Shown piece by piece: positions 11,528 to 24,313 of a stretch of 64,000 bases of DNA (positions within the stretch are counted from its first letter, which is position 1; every line of letters starts with the position of its first letter). A program made the position numbers and the translations under genes. Source of the stretch: Doryteuthis pealeii (Eukaryota > Mollusca > Cephalopoda > Myopsida > Loliginidae); NCBI GenBank assembly GCA_023376005.1, contig CM042157.1, positions 51,730,057-51,794,056 of the forward strand. Direction: 5' to 3'. The notes under the pieces were generated by a model. That model was given only the letters and a program-made list of their open reading frames with translations. It was not told the origin of the DNA and did no database searches.

Positions 11528-11808
11528 TGTTGAACTATTTTGGATATAAGGCATGGGGCAAATGGTCACTCCTAGATATAGACTCGTTGACTACCACGTG
11601 ACCACCGAAGGCATTTCTATTGTCCAATCACTGGCACTGCTGCTGCTGCTTCTGCTGTATTAATAGACCCCATTCTGAGCTTATGTCATTGATACTTGGA
11701 TTCTCTTGGACGACGGACTTACAAAGAATACCCTAACACCGGATTCTTATTGGCTTGCTTACTTACTTATTACATCTGGAACTAAGGATGCCGACCAGAT
11801 ACTTAACA
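11528..11808 (+). mobile_element. Copia 3' LTR (mirror copy)
   Basis: This 281-bp LTR begins TGTTGAACTATTTTGG and ends ACTTAACA, i.e. TG...CA. It is followed by TTATC, the 5-bp target duplication also found outside the 5' LTR on the right (as GATAA on the plus strand). It contains a (CTG)n-like run near 11638-11655. Confidence 0.9.
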
Positions 11809-11812
11809 TTAT

Positions 11813-12182
11813 CATCATCATTAAGTTGTGCTAATAGCACAGATCTCAATGACTCTTCCTCACCACCCGTCCCTATTGGCCAAGCTCCTGAAGGGTCCTC
11901 TGCACAGCATCCAGTATCCATGCAGAGCTGATCAATGTAGGATTTTGCTACCCAACCCACACTGTTGAGCTTATGTGTAGGTGCCCATAGGAGAACATCA
12001 CTCATCCTTGCTTCTCGAGCATGTCTTGTTTGTCTTAACAAATGGTTGATGTGATAGGAGGCAAGTGGCCATACAGCTGCTCCTTTGTGTGGTGCTGCTT
12101 CCATGATTTGTTCAAGATAGCCTGCAGCATCCTTGTGTAGTTCCCATCTAGCTTTTTCTCCAAGTATTTCATTAGAGTCCAA
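11813..12182 (-). pseudogene. LINE C-terminal tail (mirror copy)
   Basis: The minus-strand frame contains ASYHINHLLRQTRHA, DVLLWAPTH and YIDQLCMDTGCC. I recognise these as the conserved end of LINE-type endonuclease/reverse transcriptase proteins, after the RT domain. The reading ends beside a (GAT)n-like tail at 11810-11822, as is usual at such LINE 3' ends. The piece is 5'-truncated and has no RT. The copia LTR sits directly against the tail. The open frame running on into the LTR is accidental. Confidence 0.6.
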
Positions 12183-13283
12183 GTGGTAGAGTCATACAGT
12201 AACACTCACATGGCTACAGCTTGGAATATTTTTCACTTATCAGAGATTAGATTTCTATATGATGGATAATCTGTCTATAGCAGTCCATGCCTTTCTTATG
12301 TATATATTGACATTGCTTTTTGTAGATGTTCAGTTAATGCCAACCTCAAAATTATCATGCAGTTGGAAATTGGACTGGAAATGGTTTTAGTTTAAGTGTA
12401 TTGTTTTAATAAAAATCTTGCTATGAATCAGCCATTTTAGCTTGATTAAGGTTACATATATAAAAAAAACAATGAGAATTCTAGAAGTATATAGATATAC
12501 ATCACCTTCAAGTTAAACCAACATTATCCAAATCAAACAGATTACAGTAAATCCTTCAAGCTCAATTTCATCTTATCTGCATTTAATTTAAAACATAATT
12601 GACTATTATTATGGCAGTGTAACCAAAAAAAAAAAAAAAATCACCCCAGCCAAATTTGAATTAGATAAAGAGACAGAAAAACATTCAGCTATATACGCTT
12701 TCATTGAAATTAAAAATTAAAAAATTAAAAAGAGGAGGTGAGAGGCATTCTGAAGTCAATAATTCTATTTAATCTAGGGCTATTGAAAGTGCTCAAAATA
12801 TCAAAAGTCCTTTAACTTCCAAACTTCAATATAAAATTTTGATCCAATAAATTCTAGGGTAATACATACACAAACAGGAAATAAAAGAATTTTCATGGAA
12901 GGTTTTTATCATCAGATATCCTTTCTGCTTCAAGTTCAAAAATGAGTTATTATATTTTTCCTTAAATCTAACTCGTGTACTAATTTAATGCTGTAGCTAC
13001 TAAGTTATATTATAAGTAAAAAATAAAAAATAAAAAAAGTACAGTTGGCTGTGTGACCTATTGTCTGTATCAGCCAAACAGCGAAGGAGTCTAGTTCTAG
13101 ACCATAGAGATTGTTTTTTGCTGAGGTCACCTCAGCAAAAAACAATATATTATTTTGCACCTATAAAATCTTGCACAATGCTAATATATAAAAATACACC
13201 ATAAAATTTGAAAAAATTAATTCAACTTAAATGGACCATCAGTAAATTTCCTTAATATATGGTATGTATAATTCGCTCAAAGT
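12183..13283. other. AT-rich interval in the P2 left arm, with a hairpin
   Basis: No coding region is recognised. It contains poly(A) at 12627-12640, AAATAAAA-like runs near 13020, and the 37-bp palindrome at 13110-13146. The mirror is 36138-37238. Confidence 0.6.
13110..13146. repeat. 37-bp palindrome
   Basis: ATTGTTTTTTGCTGAGGT and its exact reverse complement flank a single central base. The same palindrome occurs at 36275-36311 in the other arm. It could be a tiny foldback element or a cruciform-prone site. Confidence 0.92.
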
Positions 13284-15846
13284 AACATTCCCAGTTGATT
13301 TTTTTTATTTGAGGTTATTGTTGTTTAATCACATTAGTTATATAGAGCTGTGTAAATGGAGTTCAGAACCGTTTTAATTATGTAAATATCCCCAGTGGTT
13401 CAAAAGTTATGAGAATTTAAAGCCCCGAAATTGGGGGTACAAATGTGGACATGATTTTGTTTCAAAAATATGTCAAATCACGGACCATTAAAAAAAAAAG
13501 AAATTCATGATTTCTTCACCGTTTCTTTATTTTTGGAGCAATTTTGATACAATTTGGTATTCTTATGTAAAATTCTATGTTCTTTCTGATTATGCACTCA
13601 AATTGTATGTATCTCTATGCTTTAACCCATTATTTAGAGAATAAGAGATACAGATAGCAGCGATTTTGGGTTTTTTAAAAGTTTAACACCCAATTATTCA
13701 ACATTTTCATTATAATACTGCATGTATATACATGTATAGTATTAATTCAAATAAATAACATCACTTTGAAGAAAAATAAAACATTTATTGCAAAAACACA
13801 GACATAAAATGAGGGTTCAGTTTATTTTATGGTAGGAATTTACAAGGAAAAAGTTACTGACTTTAAAACATAGCTAAAAAAAGTTCAGAAAAAAAAAAAG
13901 TAATTTCGTTGTTGCGGAAATTTCCATAAAATATGATAATTATCAAATTTTTTACGTGTGAATCTGAAAATTCTCATGCCAAAAATTAATGTTAAATAGA
14001 TATTGGGTAAAACTTGCAAATCATTCTCAAAATCCCATGATATTACGGCTAAATTCTCATTAAAATCCCATTATATTACAGGGTGACACAGAAAAAAAAA
14101 ACAGAACCCAAATTATTTATTTTCCCATTAAACTAACCCTAAACACCCCTAGTTAAAATTAATAGTTTTCTTACAAAATTTGGGTTCTGTTTTTCCTGGG
14201 TCATAGTTTGTTTTGAAATGTACGATGCACGATTGAAAAGTACATTGTACGTTTACGAATTTTGCACAGGTTGATTTTTCAAACGTAAATAAATGTATAT
14301 ACATATATAATATTAATTTAAATACGTAACATCACTTTGAATTTAAAAATACATTTCTAAATGCTTATATTGAATTACATAAAAGAAATAGATTATCTAT
14401 TTACATATTTTCACACAAACCCGGTTAGTGTGTGCTTTTGTTTACATTTCTCGTAAAAGTTTTTTTTTCTCCAAAATTGAAACGGACGTAAAAAATAATT
14501 AATTATTAAAAACACATAAAAGTTAAATATTTAAAAAGATTCTTATTTTATTTTCAACGGTATAAATATTTTAAAAATTGGACGAGAAATAAGCGATGAA
14601 TTTAAACTTTATTGTGTGCATAAACAATACCTACTAGGCCTGTCTCCTCAGCTAGGCAATGCCTAGAGGAGACAGGCGTACGTCTTACGCCTGTCGGACA
14701 AATAAATTTGAGTTTTTTTCTTCAAAATACAAATTTTCGAATAAAAACCCGAAGCAGATAGCAATATTTACATTTTACACATCATATATCAAAATAATTC
14801 TGAAACTATCTAATTCTTTACACAAAGTGCGTCTTTTTCGCTAATCATCCTCATTTTGAACAAATAGTCTTGGAGTTTGCACTATTGTAATTTTACTTCC
14901 ACGGGTCCTAGAAACAAAAAAAAGCTCCCTTTTGTACTTCCAGGTTTCTTCTAATTGAATGCAAAATTTCAAGAATATTGATAAAGATTAGCCACTTAGA
15001 TTTTCCAAAGAAATGTAGAGTGTAAAATGTATTCTCGGAAAGAAATTCCTATCACGCATTTTCGGGTTTTTTAAGCAAAATACGTTTTTAACTCGCTGTA
15101 AAAAAAATATTCAATTAATAAAAACACATACAAATTACATATTTAGAGAGATTGTTTTATTTTATTTTCAACCATATGAATATTTTTAAGATTGAACAAT
15201 AAATATACGAGAAATTGTGATTTTAAATCAATAAGGTCAGATTTGTGACGTCAGTTTTTTTTACAGCCGAAAGGCACGTAAATTCGAGGTTTTTCTTCAA
15301 AATCAAAACTTTCGGATCAAATGCCGAAGCACTTAGCAATCTTTAGATTTCACAAATTTTATAGGAAAATAATTTTGAAAGTCTCTAATTTTACAGAAAA
15401 AGTGCGTCTTTTTTGCGTCTTTCATATTTTTTAAACAAAATAACCTTGAACTTTGCCCTCTCATATTTTCGTTTCCACGGATCCCAGAAACAAAACAAAA
15501 AACCCAGGTGTCTTCTATTTGAGTGCAAAATTTCAAGAATATTGATAAAGATTACCTACTTTGATTTTGAAAAACAAAACAGCGAAAAATTTATCCTAAA
15601 AAAAACGGTCATATTTTTGTTTTCAGCTGTTCGACCGAAAATACGGTTTTAACTCGCTGTAAAAAATAATTCAATTGATGAAAACCGATAAAAGTTACAT
15701 ATTTAGAGAGATTACTCTATTCTCTTTCCAACCATATAAATCTTTTAAAGATTGGTTAAGAAATACTCGAGAAATTGCAAACTGAACTGATTAAGGTCGC
15801 AAATTTGAAAATGTCAGCGTTTTTTCAGCTAAATGCTTGTAATGCT
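13284..15846 (+). mobile_element. Interspersed repeat R1, copy in the P2 left arm
   Basis: This 2.56 kb non-coding repeat begins AACATTCCCAGTTG and ends GCTTGTAATGCT. Relatives lie at 33562-36137 (mirror), 45472-46410 and 46985-48060 (partial, rearranged) and 50132-51995. The 3' half is built of about three tandem blocks with a period near 575 bp. Each block holds an AACTCGCTGTAAAAA-like stretch (near 14490, 15095 and 15650), followed by ACCATATAAATATTTT-like sequence. Open frames within it (14659-14844, 15333-15536, 15413-15652) are short, lie in different frames of homologous blocks and look non-coding. A small foldback element is nested at 14084-14203. Confidence 0.8.
14084..14203. mobile_element. 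Small foldback/MITE-like element (family F), nested in R1
   Basis: The inverted ends read TGACACAGAAAAAA...ACAGAACCC and GGGTTCTGTTTTTCCTGGGTCA. The inside contains CCCATTAAACTAACCCTAAA. The same unit is at 35204-35327 and 47147-47271. Its internal motif recurs in the foldback elements of the P2 core (24314-24524 and 24955-25165). Confidence 0.65.
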
Positions 15847-15983
15847 ACACAAAGATGAAAATTCATTTAAACTTTTCTTAGATATAATAAATATAGATTT
15901 TTTTACTAAAATTTCCAATTTTAAATCATTTTAATGATTACAGTAAATGTTGGTCGAAAATAATATTTTAGGTGTTTTAAGGG

Positions 15984-17880
15984 TCAACACTGAAGATAGC
16001 AACATTTAACATTAGAACACTAAAAACGATAGGCCAACTCCCTGAACTTACAGCGTCCGCAGCCGAAAAAATATAGATATCATATGTGTGCAAGAACACA
16101 GATTTAACCATGTCCTCAAGCCCTAAAATCACTTAATAGCATAGAAAAAAATCCAACCAGAATCATGAGTGCAACGTTTAATGGCAACCGTACATGACTG
16201 TAGTATCGTGTTACAGCCCCACAAATGTCAGTGATGAAACAGATATAGAAACATTTTACAATGGGTTATCCTCGCTATGCAGACACCCCCCCCCAAACAT
16301 AATGTACTGATCATTGGGGGAGACATGAATGCACAGATAGGAAAAACCGAAAACAATAGATTTAGCTTACACAACACCTCAACCAGAAACGGCGATCTCC
16401 TAGCTGAGTTCTCCCTTGCAAACAAACTCGTTTGCTTAAACACCAAATTCCAAAAACGGAAGGGCAAACTATGGACATACACACACCCAAATAACACAAA
16501 AGCACAACTTGACTACATCCAAATAAACAAGAAATGGATAAATAGTGCAATGAACTGCAAGGCATACTCCTCCTTTGAAGGAGTATCCTCCAACCACAGA
16601 ATAGTCACTGCAAAATTACGACTAAGCTTGCATAGAAATAAAAAGCAAACTAGTAGATCTGTACGATACGAATGGTCGACACTTGCCAACAGCGATATAT
16701 GCAATCGCTACGCTGTCGCAGTAAGAAATAAATTTGATATCTTCCAGGAGACATCTGAAAGCCTCTCACCAAACAAGGAATCCGAGAACTTTGTTAGTGC
16801 TCACTTAGAAGCAGCAGCAGAGTGTGTACCAACCAAACTAAGAGCTAAGCACCATGTTCCCTGGGAAACAGAAGAAGTTAGAGAAAGAAGAAATAATATA
16901 AAAAAAGCAGCCCAACGTAATAAAACAAACCCAACTAACACAAATTTACACAACATTAGGAAAGCCCAGATAGAACTAACCAAAACATACAAACAAAGAA
17001 CAAACAGAATATATACAAACACAAATAAATAACATCAGACAATCAGTGGATGACAGTCACAATTAGCATGGCAAATAGTAAACGAAATTAGTGATAGGAA
17101 AAGTACCTCTAGATCAAAGCTAAAGGCAACCAGCCAGAAAGATAGACTGCAGAAATGGAAAGATCACTTCCAGAAACTTCTGGGGAACCCACCTAAAATC
17201 ATGGAAAATAATACCCAAAATATCATAGATGGACAACTAGACATAAAACTAGGGGATTTTACAACAGAAGAACTCAACGAAGTATTAAAGAAACTAAAAA
17301 ATAGAAAAGCAGCAGGTCTCGACGAAATACCCCCAGAGGTATGGAAGATGGGAAAGTTTAACGACATACTGCTTAGACTATGCAATGCTGTATATAGATA
17401 AAATAGAATAGATAAATGGACGAAAGGATGCATCCTCCCATTCCCAAAAAAGGGAGACCTAGGAATTGCTAAAACTACAGAGGCATAACTCTTACTGCTA
17501 TTGCAGCTAAGCTTCTTCTTAATCGCATCCGACCCAAAATAGAGAAAATCCTTAGGAAAAACCAAAACGGATTCCACAGAAATAGATCAACAAACCTCTC
17601 AAATACTGACTATACGACGAATCAGAAGGGGTTCGAGCAAAAAATCTAGAGGCAACACTACTATTCGTAGATTTCTCTAAAGCATTTGATTCCATACACA
17701 GAGGCAAAATGGAACAAATACTACTAGTATATGGTCTCCCCAAAGAAATTGTTGCTGCCATAATGATGCTCTACAAAGACACTAAAGCAATGGTACGCTC
17801 ACCTGATGGCGACACAGATTTCTTTGACATCACCGCTGGGGTCCTGCAGGGAGATACACTAGCACCATATATATTTATCA
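15984..17880 (+). pseudogene. RTE-like LINE: AP endonuclease and RT, truncated (P2 left arm)
   Basis: The protein of a non-LTR retrotransposon, split by frameshifts and stops. From 15984: KIATFNIRTL and ICVQEHRF are the start of an apurinic-type endonuclease. The open frame 16277-17032 continues it with GGDMNAQIG (residues 14-22), LWTYTHP (65-71), LDYI (78-81) and SNHRIV (105-110), where the usual SDHR Asp is Asn. A Lys/Arg-rich linker follows. RT begins in 17201-17401 (RKAAGLDEIPPEVWK), goes on with KGCILPFPKKGD, RGITLTAIAAKLL, FVDFSKAFDSIHR (motif A) and ends in GVLQGDTLAPYIF (motif B, within 17709-17880). The YADD motif is missing, so the element stops inside RT. It could not be active. 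Confidence 0.88.
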
Positions 17881-19081
17881 TAGTGATTTTTGTCACTGGA
17901 TATTTTGTTGTATTGGGTCAAAGAGAGCTACTTGGCATTATCAATCTCCTCTGTATGTTGCACAAATAGTACTGGTTGATATGCTTTCAAAGAAGAATCC
18001 ACTCTTCTTCACAAACCACTGTGGAATACCAGTGATGAAACCTTTGCCAAGAAATCTAGCAATACAACAGTGCAAGGAGATGTGGAGTCATGGATTTCAT
18101 CAAAACATCAGTGCAAAGTAAACACATTATTCAGCCTCAGACTGAATTTCAACTGAATTCTGTATTATATTTTCTATGCCAATAACAATTATACTAAATG
18201 GCACGTCCATAATTGGTAGAATGTTAGTCTGTTTTAACTACATTTTTGTCAAGATAATTAATGAATGAATTAGATCTGGAAGGTTACAAGTTACAACTAT
18301 ATGAAATAAAATCCAAATATTCTGATAAGTACTTCATAAAATGCAAGAGGATTAAAAATAGAAAAATAAATTGAAAATAATTTGCAGATTTTATTTGCAG
18401 TTTGGCTACATAGTTCTCTACAAAATTTCATTAGCATTAATTTTTCATGTTGTTACTACCATATTTCATAAATGGAAGTGAGTTTCGTTATGATATCAAT
18501 AAATATTTATTTGAATTAACACTGAAAAGAAAAATCATATCAAATCCTAAAATAATATCAGATTAAATCTACTATAGAAGACCATCAAATTATATTTCAG
18601 ATCAACTATTTTTTGGCTTTTAAAGATTGAGATATTTCAAAACGAGTAATAGATAAAGTTTCCACCAATTATTAAGTGAACCAATTTTTGTCTGTGTTTG
18701 TCAATGAATTAGCTTTAGTCAAACATCTAGATATTCTGTTTTTAGCAAAATGTAATGCTTTGTGCATTTCCATCCTAAGGATGATTTTACAATAATTCTA
18801 ATGTCTCAGTATTAAGAGTGAGTATATTTCAATATACATAGGGTTACATATTGGGGATATTTTACAATAGATGATGGTAGAACCATTTTTTCAACATGAT
18901 GTAAATCAGGAAACAATCTAACATTTGGCCAGATGTAAATCCTTAATATCTGATTTTTTTACTTTGTGTGTGTGTGTGCATGCACGCACTTTATAAGTAT
19001 TATTTTGATAATAATTATTTTAAATTATTATTATGCATGCACTTTATAAGTATTATTTTAAATAATTATTTTAAATAATTT
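17881..19081. other. Interval after the truncated LINE
   Basis: The LINE reading stops abruptly at YIFII. The following 250 bp are mostly open in one plus-strand frame (LDILLYWVKESYLALSIS...), with one stop, but I recognise no domain. The remainder is AT-rich with a short (TG)n at 18967-18979. The mirror is 30343-31524. Confidence 0.5.
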
Positions 19082-19161
19082 ATAGGCAAAAGATAAAATT
19101 AAATTCTATTTTGATAGCTTATGAGCTATCAAAATAGAATTTAACTTTTTCTTTTGCCTAT
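19082..19161. repeat. 80-bp palindrome
   Basis: ATAGGCAAAAGATAAAATTAAATTC...GATAGCT pairs with AGCTATC...GCCTAT, with only a few mismatches and almost no loop. The mirror copy is at 30265-30342. Confidence 0.92.
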
Positions 19162-19534
19162 GAATTTTTATTAAATAAAAATAAACCATATAAGATTCAT
19201 GAAAAACCAAAAAATGCAAATATTTTTTTAAAATCAAAATTAAGAAATAATACAAAAAAGCCACTAACTTTTAAAAAAATTCAATACTTATGAAACAACA
19301 ATTTAGTGTATTCTTCAGTTTAGTTTTACTGTTAGTACAAGCATCAACTGTTAGAGGGTACTTGAATTGAGATAGTCTAGAAGACAGTTGTGTTCACCTG
19401 AAAATTCCTCAAATAGTGGTATTATTTTGTTTAGCAATTAAAAGAAACTAGGATAGTTATACCAGTTGTCATTTTAGTTGTGTCATTCATTCATTCATAA
19501 TATTGTTGGAAATCGTAACTTGAATGTCATTTTG

Positions 19535-20860
19535 TAGGGACTGGCAAACGGAGCCTAAAATGCGTTTTTGACAAAATGACTTTAGCCCCCCTACAGAAAA
19601 TAATTTACCAAAAATCAGGAAATTATCGGATTTTAATGAAATTTTCAGTGCTTATGTATCAATGAATGATCTTTATAATGCATTATCTATTTTATTTCAA
19701 AACTTTGTAATTTTTTTCAGGTCACTTAATTTTGACCCCCCCCCTTATGCTTGGGGCGTAAAATTGTTTTGAGTTGGTCATATGTTATACTAATTACAGT
19801 ATAAATAAAGAGATAAAAGACCAAAGTTATGAATAGAAACAAAAAAAAAAATTTTTACGGTTGCGCTTCTATGAGAAAATAAGTACCGAAAATCGAAAAA
19901 TTAAATTTTAAAAAATAATAAATAATTAATTTTTTGGAGATTTTTTTTTTTACTCGTTTCGATAATTATTTAATTGGCTATCATTTTATAAAAGAAAAAA
20001 TTATACATCGATGTTTTTTCTGCTTAAAAGGGGGTACATTTTCAATCGAGTTTTTCTTCAAAACTTATTATTTTGGCGCCTAAAATAAGTTTTGCATTAA
20101 GTAGATATTAATTTTTAGAATCTAAAAATATAACATTTTAAACTTAACATCAGCCTTTTCATATTTTAAATGAATTTTATATATTAATTTTTCATAGCAA
20201 AAATACTAAATTAAAGTTTTGAAATAAAATAACTGATGCATTATAAAATTAATTAATTGTTAAATCAATACTGAAAATTTCATTAAAATTGGATAATTAC
20301 CTGATTTTTGGTAATTTTTTTTGCAAAAGCGAATGTTACAGTAAAATTGTAAACAAGCACTTAAAAACATCGAAAACGAGGCTGACTGGCTGATATCGTC
20401 GAAATTGACCAAAACAAATACTTTTAAATCTATTAAAAATAAACTGCATATGTAATGATATTTTTCTTTTTTTAATTATGGTTATTATGTTACTACTTAT
20501 CGATTTAGACAAAGTTTGACCTTAAATAATAGATTTAATTATTTCTAATTCGCTTTTAAAATTCCTAGCAGATGACAAATTTGCCTATCTCTACTGTAAT
20601 TAGTATCAGGTAAGGACCAACTCGAAACAATTTACGCCCCCAGCATAAAGGGGGGGGGGTCAAAATTAAGTGACCTGAAAAAAATTAGAAAGTTTTGAAA
20701 TAAAATAAATAATGCATTATAAAGATCGTTCTACGATAAATAAACACTGAAAATTTCATTAAAATCCGATAATTCCCTAATTTTTGGTAAATTATTTTCT
20801 GTAGGGGGGCTAAAGTCATTTGGTCAAAAATGACTTTGAGGCTCTGTTTGCCAGTCCCTA
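19535..20860. mobile_element. DNA-transposon-like element with long terminal inverted repeats (P2 left arm)
   Basis: The ends TAGGGACTGGCAAAC...GAGCCT and AGGCTC...GTTTGCCAGTCCCTA are inverted copies. The inverted repeats extend roughly 300 bp inward on each side, including AAGTGACCTGAAAAAAATT and the C/G runs near 19735 and 20650. The TAGGGxTGGCAAAC end resembles hAT-type termini, but I see no 8-bp target duplication and no transposase. It is probably a non-autonomous derivative. The mirror copy is 28590-29898, and a diverged relative is at about 42230-42510. Confidence 0.7.
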
Positions 20861-21337
20861 CTTAATTCGCTTTTAAAACTCGTAGTATCCGATTTTTTCT
20901 GCAAGTCCCTAGCATTTTGTGTGTGTTTTGATTGGTACCACAAAGAAAAGAGATGTTGCTAAATAGGTAATCTTCCTCATCTATCATTTGTTTCATCTCC
21001 CTCACTTCTTACAAACCCCAATTCTCTCTCTCTCTCTCTCTCAATGATTTAATATACTCCTTCTCTCTTACCTTTATTCTTGTAAATTGTCCAGAAATTC
21101 CTTTTTATTAATGTTATACATGTTTTACAAACGGAATGGTGTCCGTGTTTTTCTGGGCTAGTAAGCTCTATCCATGTCATCACTGCAACGTTATTGTATA
21201 TATGTATCAGCTGCACACATTCCTTAAAAATAAATGAATAATAAAAATATTACTAATAATAAAACGGTCAGGTTACTTTTAACAGATTTGCTAAAAGAAA
21301 AATAAAGTAACCCATGTGTATTGCTTAGCATAACAAC

Positions 21338-21387
<50 letters not shown>

Positions 21388-21741
21388 AATAATAATAACA
21401 ACGTGAACATGTTGGAAGACAAATAATGTTGATTCTGCATTGTCTCTTCTTTTATCAGAGAATATATGACAAGAGACACATACACATATTTATTACCACC
21501 AGTGCTTCTAACGCTTGAAAATGTTAAGTTCGATAAGCAAAAACCAATTTCAAGGCAACCAGTGCATAAATGAATGTATACTATCAAAATAACCGAAAAA
21601 GTGGTATTTCTATAGTGAGTGTCGAAGCTGTATAAAATAAAAAGATTTGTGGAAGGAGAATTAATTAACCACACACACACACACACACACATATATGAAA
21701 AGCAGTTACAGTAGTAGTATACGTAATGTGACTAAAATAAA
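20861..21741. other. Simple-repeat-rich interval in the P2 left arm
   Basis: It holds (TC)n at 21021-21042, a longer (TC)n at 21340-21384 and (AC)n at 21671-21692. No gene is recognised. The 133-codon minus-strand frame 21291-21692 exists only because it crosses both repeats (CVCVCV, RERERE). The mirror region is 27736-28589. Confidence 0.75.
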
Positions 21742-22395
21742 TACGTTTCGAAATTTAACAAAAGCGTCGAGGAAGAAGTGCATCACAAGAAAGAAATCAA
21801 ATAGACAAGTCAGATCTTTCGTTTTTACTTGACACACGATCACATGTGCTTGGAGTTGAGAGACAAATATTGATGATGAGACTAGAGAGACTACTGATAC
21901 AACAATGATCTGGTTAAAGCGTTAAGCTTTGTTTTGTTTTTAATAATAATGTCATTCGTGGCTATGAGGAAGCGAATAAAGATGGAGAGTTAAAATAATG
22001 AGAGTAAAAAGAAACAGCTGATGAATAATAATTTTTAAAAATGTGGACATCAACATCGTCGTCGTCATAGACTTTAAAAAAATCTTTTTAGCTTTTCGCC
22101 TTTTCCTCATGTTGCCGTCATCGACTTCATCAAAACAGCATTCAATCTAAAGTTTTGATCGTTAAAATTTATTTTCTCTTCCGATTCATTTTAGGTTCTT
22201 TTTAAAGAAAAGCTAAAAAGCTACTCCACTCAAATATTCTAAATTTTGGTTCCTCAAAAAAAATAAGACGAGACCAAAACGAAATTGTGTTCTGTAGCAG
22301 TGGAGAGATTCGTAAAGGATTTACGACGAGAAAATGAAACAAGAAAACCAAAACGAAAGAATATCTTATTGAATAAAAAGACATTGGATCAGCCT

Positions 22396-22434
<39 letters not shown>

Positions 22435-23190
22435 TTTCTAGAAGAGATGTCATGAAACTTAAGGGGAAATGATGGAGTAACGTCGCCTTTTTCTACAACC
22501 TCAAGCTGAAAATAACTACTCATACACTGTACAATTCAAGTAATTGACAAGAACCTAAGAAATCTTATATTTGTAAAATAAATATAGTCTTTCTATGATA
22601 AAATAGCTAAGGAGTTAAATTTGAAATTAAAATGATACTAAAACTAACTGACGTGAATATTTTAGTGGGAAAATAATCTTAAGTCAGTGGATTTATACAG
22701 GCTAAAAGTTCTCCAACCAGACAAGTATCAATGATCAACCGAACTAAATGTAAAGTTAGATAATGCAAGAAACCAGAGATGAGATAAACAAGAAAAGAAA
22801 AATTAGGAAATAAAATCTGTTTTTGGATTTAAACAAATAAACGATAATTTTAAGTTAAATGAAGTGTTGTGTTTGCTGCTTTCAATAGTAAAACCCTTTA
22901 AACAAACAGAATAATTAAAAGCAAGATAAGCAGAGTAATAAAAAATTTACCATAAACTAATATAATCTTTGAGTTGTTATTATCTTGAAATGTTACGGTA
23001 GAGTCCATTGGATTTCGCATTAGTTTTGGTTTTTTTAGTTTTTTCAATAAAAAGTAAAAATTATCAAGTTGCAGATCAATTATGTTAAAAAATCATAGTG
23101 ACTAGTTTTAAGATTTCTTCAAAATATAAAGATGTACGTACATACGAAAAGAGGCGAAATATGTCTCTTTAGACTCAAAATAGTAGTCTG
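21742..23190 (-). repeat. Segment X, copy in the P2 left arm
   Basis: This is the reverse complement of 5474-6942, agreeing closely with that copy, including GAAACTTAAGGGGAAATGATGG. It joins the P2 core at AGTAGTCTGTAAAAAG, where P1 instead continues into its outer arm. On the other side it goes on past the P1 turn point into ATTTTAGTCACATTACG-type sequence, read on the minus strand. Confidence 0.9.
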
Positions 23191-24313
23191 TAAAAAGAAA
23201 AAAAGTAAGAAAAAAAAAAGAAATGAATAAAAGAAAGAAAAAAAGTGTAACTGGTTTTTAGCCAAGCAAATGTATATCTAGGTCTCTATGATAACATCAA
23301 AAAATAAATAAATTGAGATTAACTAATCTGATGACAGTAAGTCCAGGGTCCAATTTAGCACTACAATTACACATAAATCACCCCCCCTTATTAAGTACTT
23401 AAATTATGGAATTCAAAAAACTATCTTCTACAAACACTGTAGCAAGCTGAAGCAAAGCAAATTCACCTGGTCATTTAATTCCAGATCCAGTTGTAGGAAC
23501 TGACTAAGAAAAATAAATTATTATCTAGCCACACTGTCACGTACCATAAGAAGTCATAGTGGAGATAGGGTTCCTTGTTTGACCTGTCATTCTCTCGTCC
23601 ATGCTGAATTCAATAACGGCAATGTCATTCCCAAGGTCTTTTTCTTGAACAAGAAAACTTATCTCTGCTGGTCAACCAAATTGTTTTAGAAAATGCACAA
23701 ACAGTTCCTGTTGTCATAAAGTGTGTATTCCTGCCTTTCTCCTCTCCTCCTCCTGCCGTTCCTTTCACCTCCTGCACCCCTTTCTCTTCCCTCTTCACTC
23801 CACTGAAGCCGTGTTCACTGATACCTGTCTCCCCTCTTTGGATAAGTGGCTGTCTTTTATCCCTACCCACTTAAACACAATGACATTGCAATCTCATTAA
23901 GAAGCATCTCTCTCCCCTTCTGGCTTATTCATTTGTCACAGCATGCCAGCAAGCACTCCTCGACTACACACCCGTCGCATATTAGTTAAATTACTTGTGA
24001 TCACAGCACAAATATGAGGTGGGTTTTCAAAAGTATGCTATTTTGTTAGACAGGTAAAATCATCACACAGGAAACATGTAGTCATACATGCAAAATGAAG
24101 GCTGGTCCTCTGCTGAATCACATCCCTACTTCTCCCATTGTCACTGTTTCTCTCAATTAGCAATTTCACCTTCAAATGCAGAGCATGTATCCCTACCCCA
24201 TAAATTCTGTTGACTGTTCTTTGCAAGCATTCTTCACTACAGATTCCACTGGCGCAAATTAATTGGCCATCACTGGCACGACTTTGTGTCCAACTTTCTA
24301 GGAAGACAATTGA

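Larger units (their letters stand above)
9822..11808 (+). mobile_element. Ty1/copia element, 3' part (mirror copy)
   Basis: This holds the 3' part of the element described at 37609-40957, read on the plus strand. Pieces in order: end of the protease region and GAG-pre-integrase (about 9822-10110), integrase core remnant FIDDFSG (about 10265), integrase C-terminal piece 10362-10658 with FEVFTGFRPNLSRMHIFG and KEGIFIEYD, RNase H remnant (about 10650-10960) with STCEAEFV, then YCDSQSS after a frameshift, and SDLFTGSLN. A purine-rich tract at 11513-11527 precedes the LTR. Gag and the 5' LTR are cut off by the gap. Reverse transcriptase is deleted exactly as in the right copy. Confidence 0.85.

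Noticed and set aside
14101..14160. Interstitial telomere from the TTAGGGTTAG-like motif
   Set aside because: Only one or two units, always inside foldback elements. No tandem array.
16228..16497. Cysteine-rich minus-strand frames opposite the LINE endonuclease
   Set aside because: Antisense shadows of the LINE frame; the same holds at 32383-33177 in the mirror arm.
21291..21692. 133-codon minus-strand frame with possible membrane segments
   Set aside because: Bounded by (AC)n and (TC)n repeats, and the mirror copy (27886-28173) is frame-shifted. No domain.
23625..23870. Arg/Gly/Glu-rich frame in the P2 core
   Set aside because: The mirror sequence (25682-25924) encodes a different frame on the other strand and indels break any common reading.
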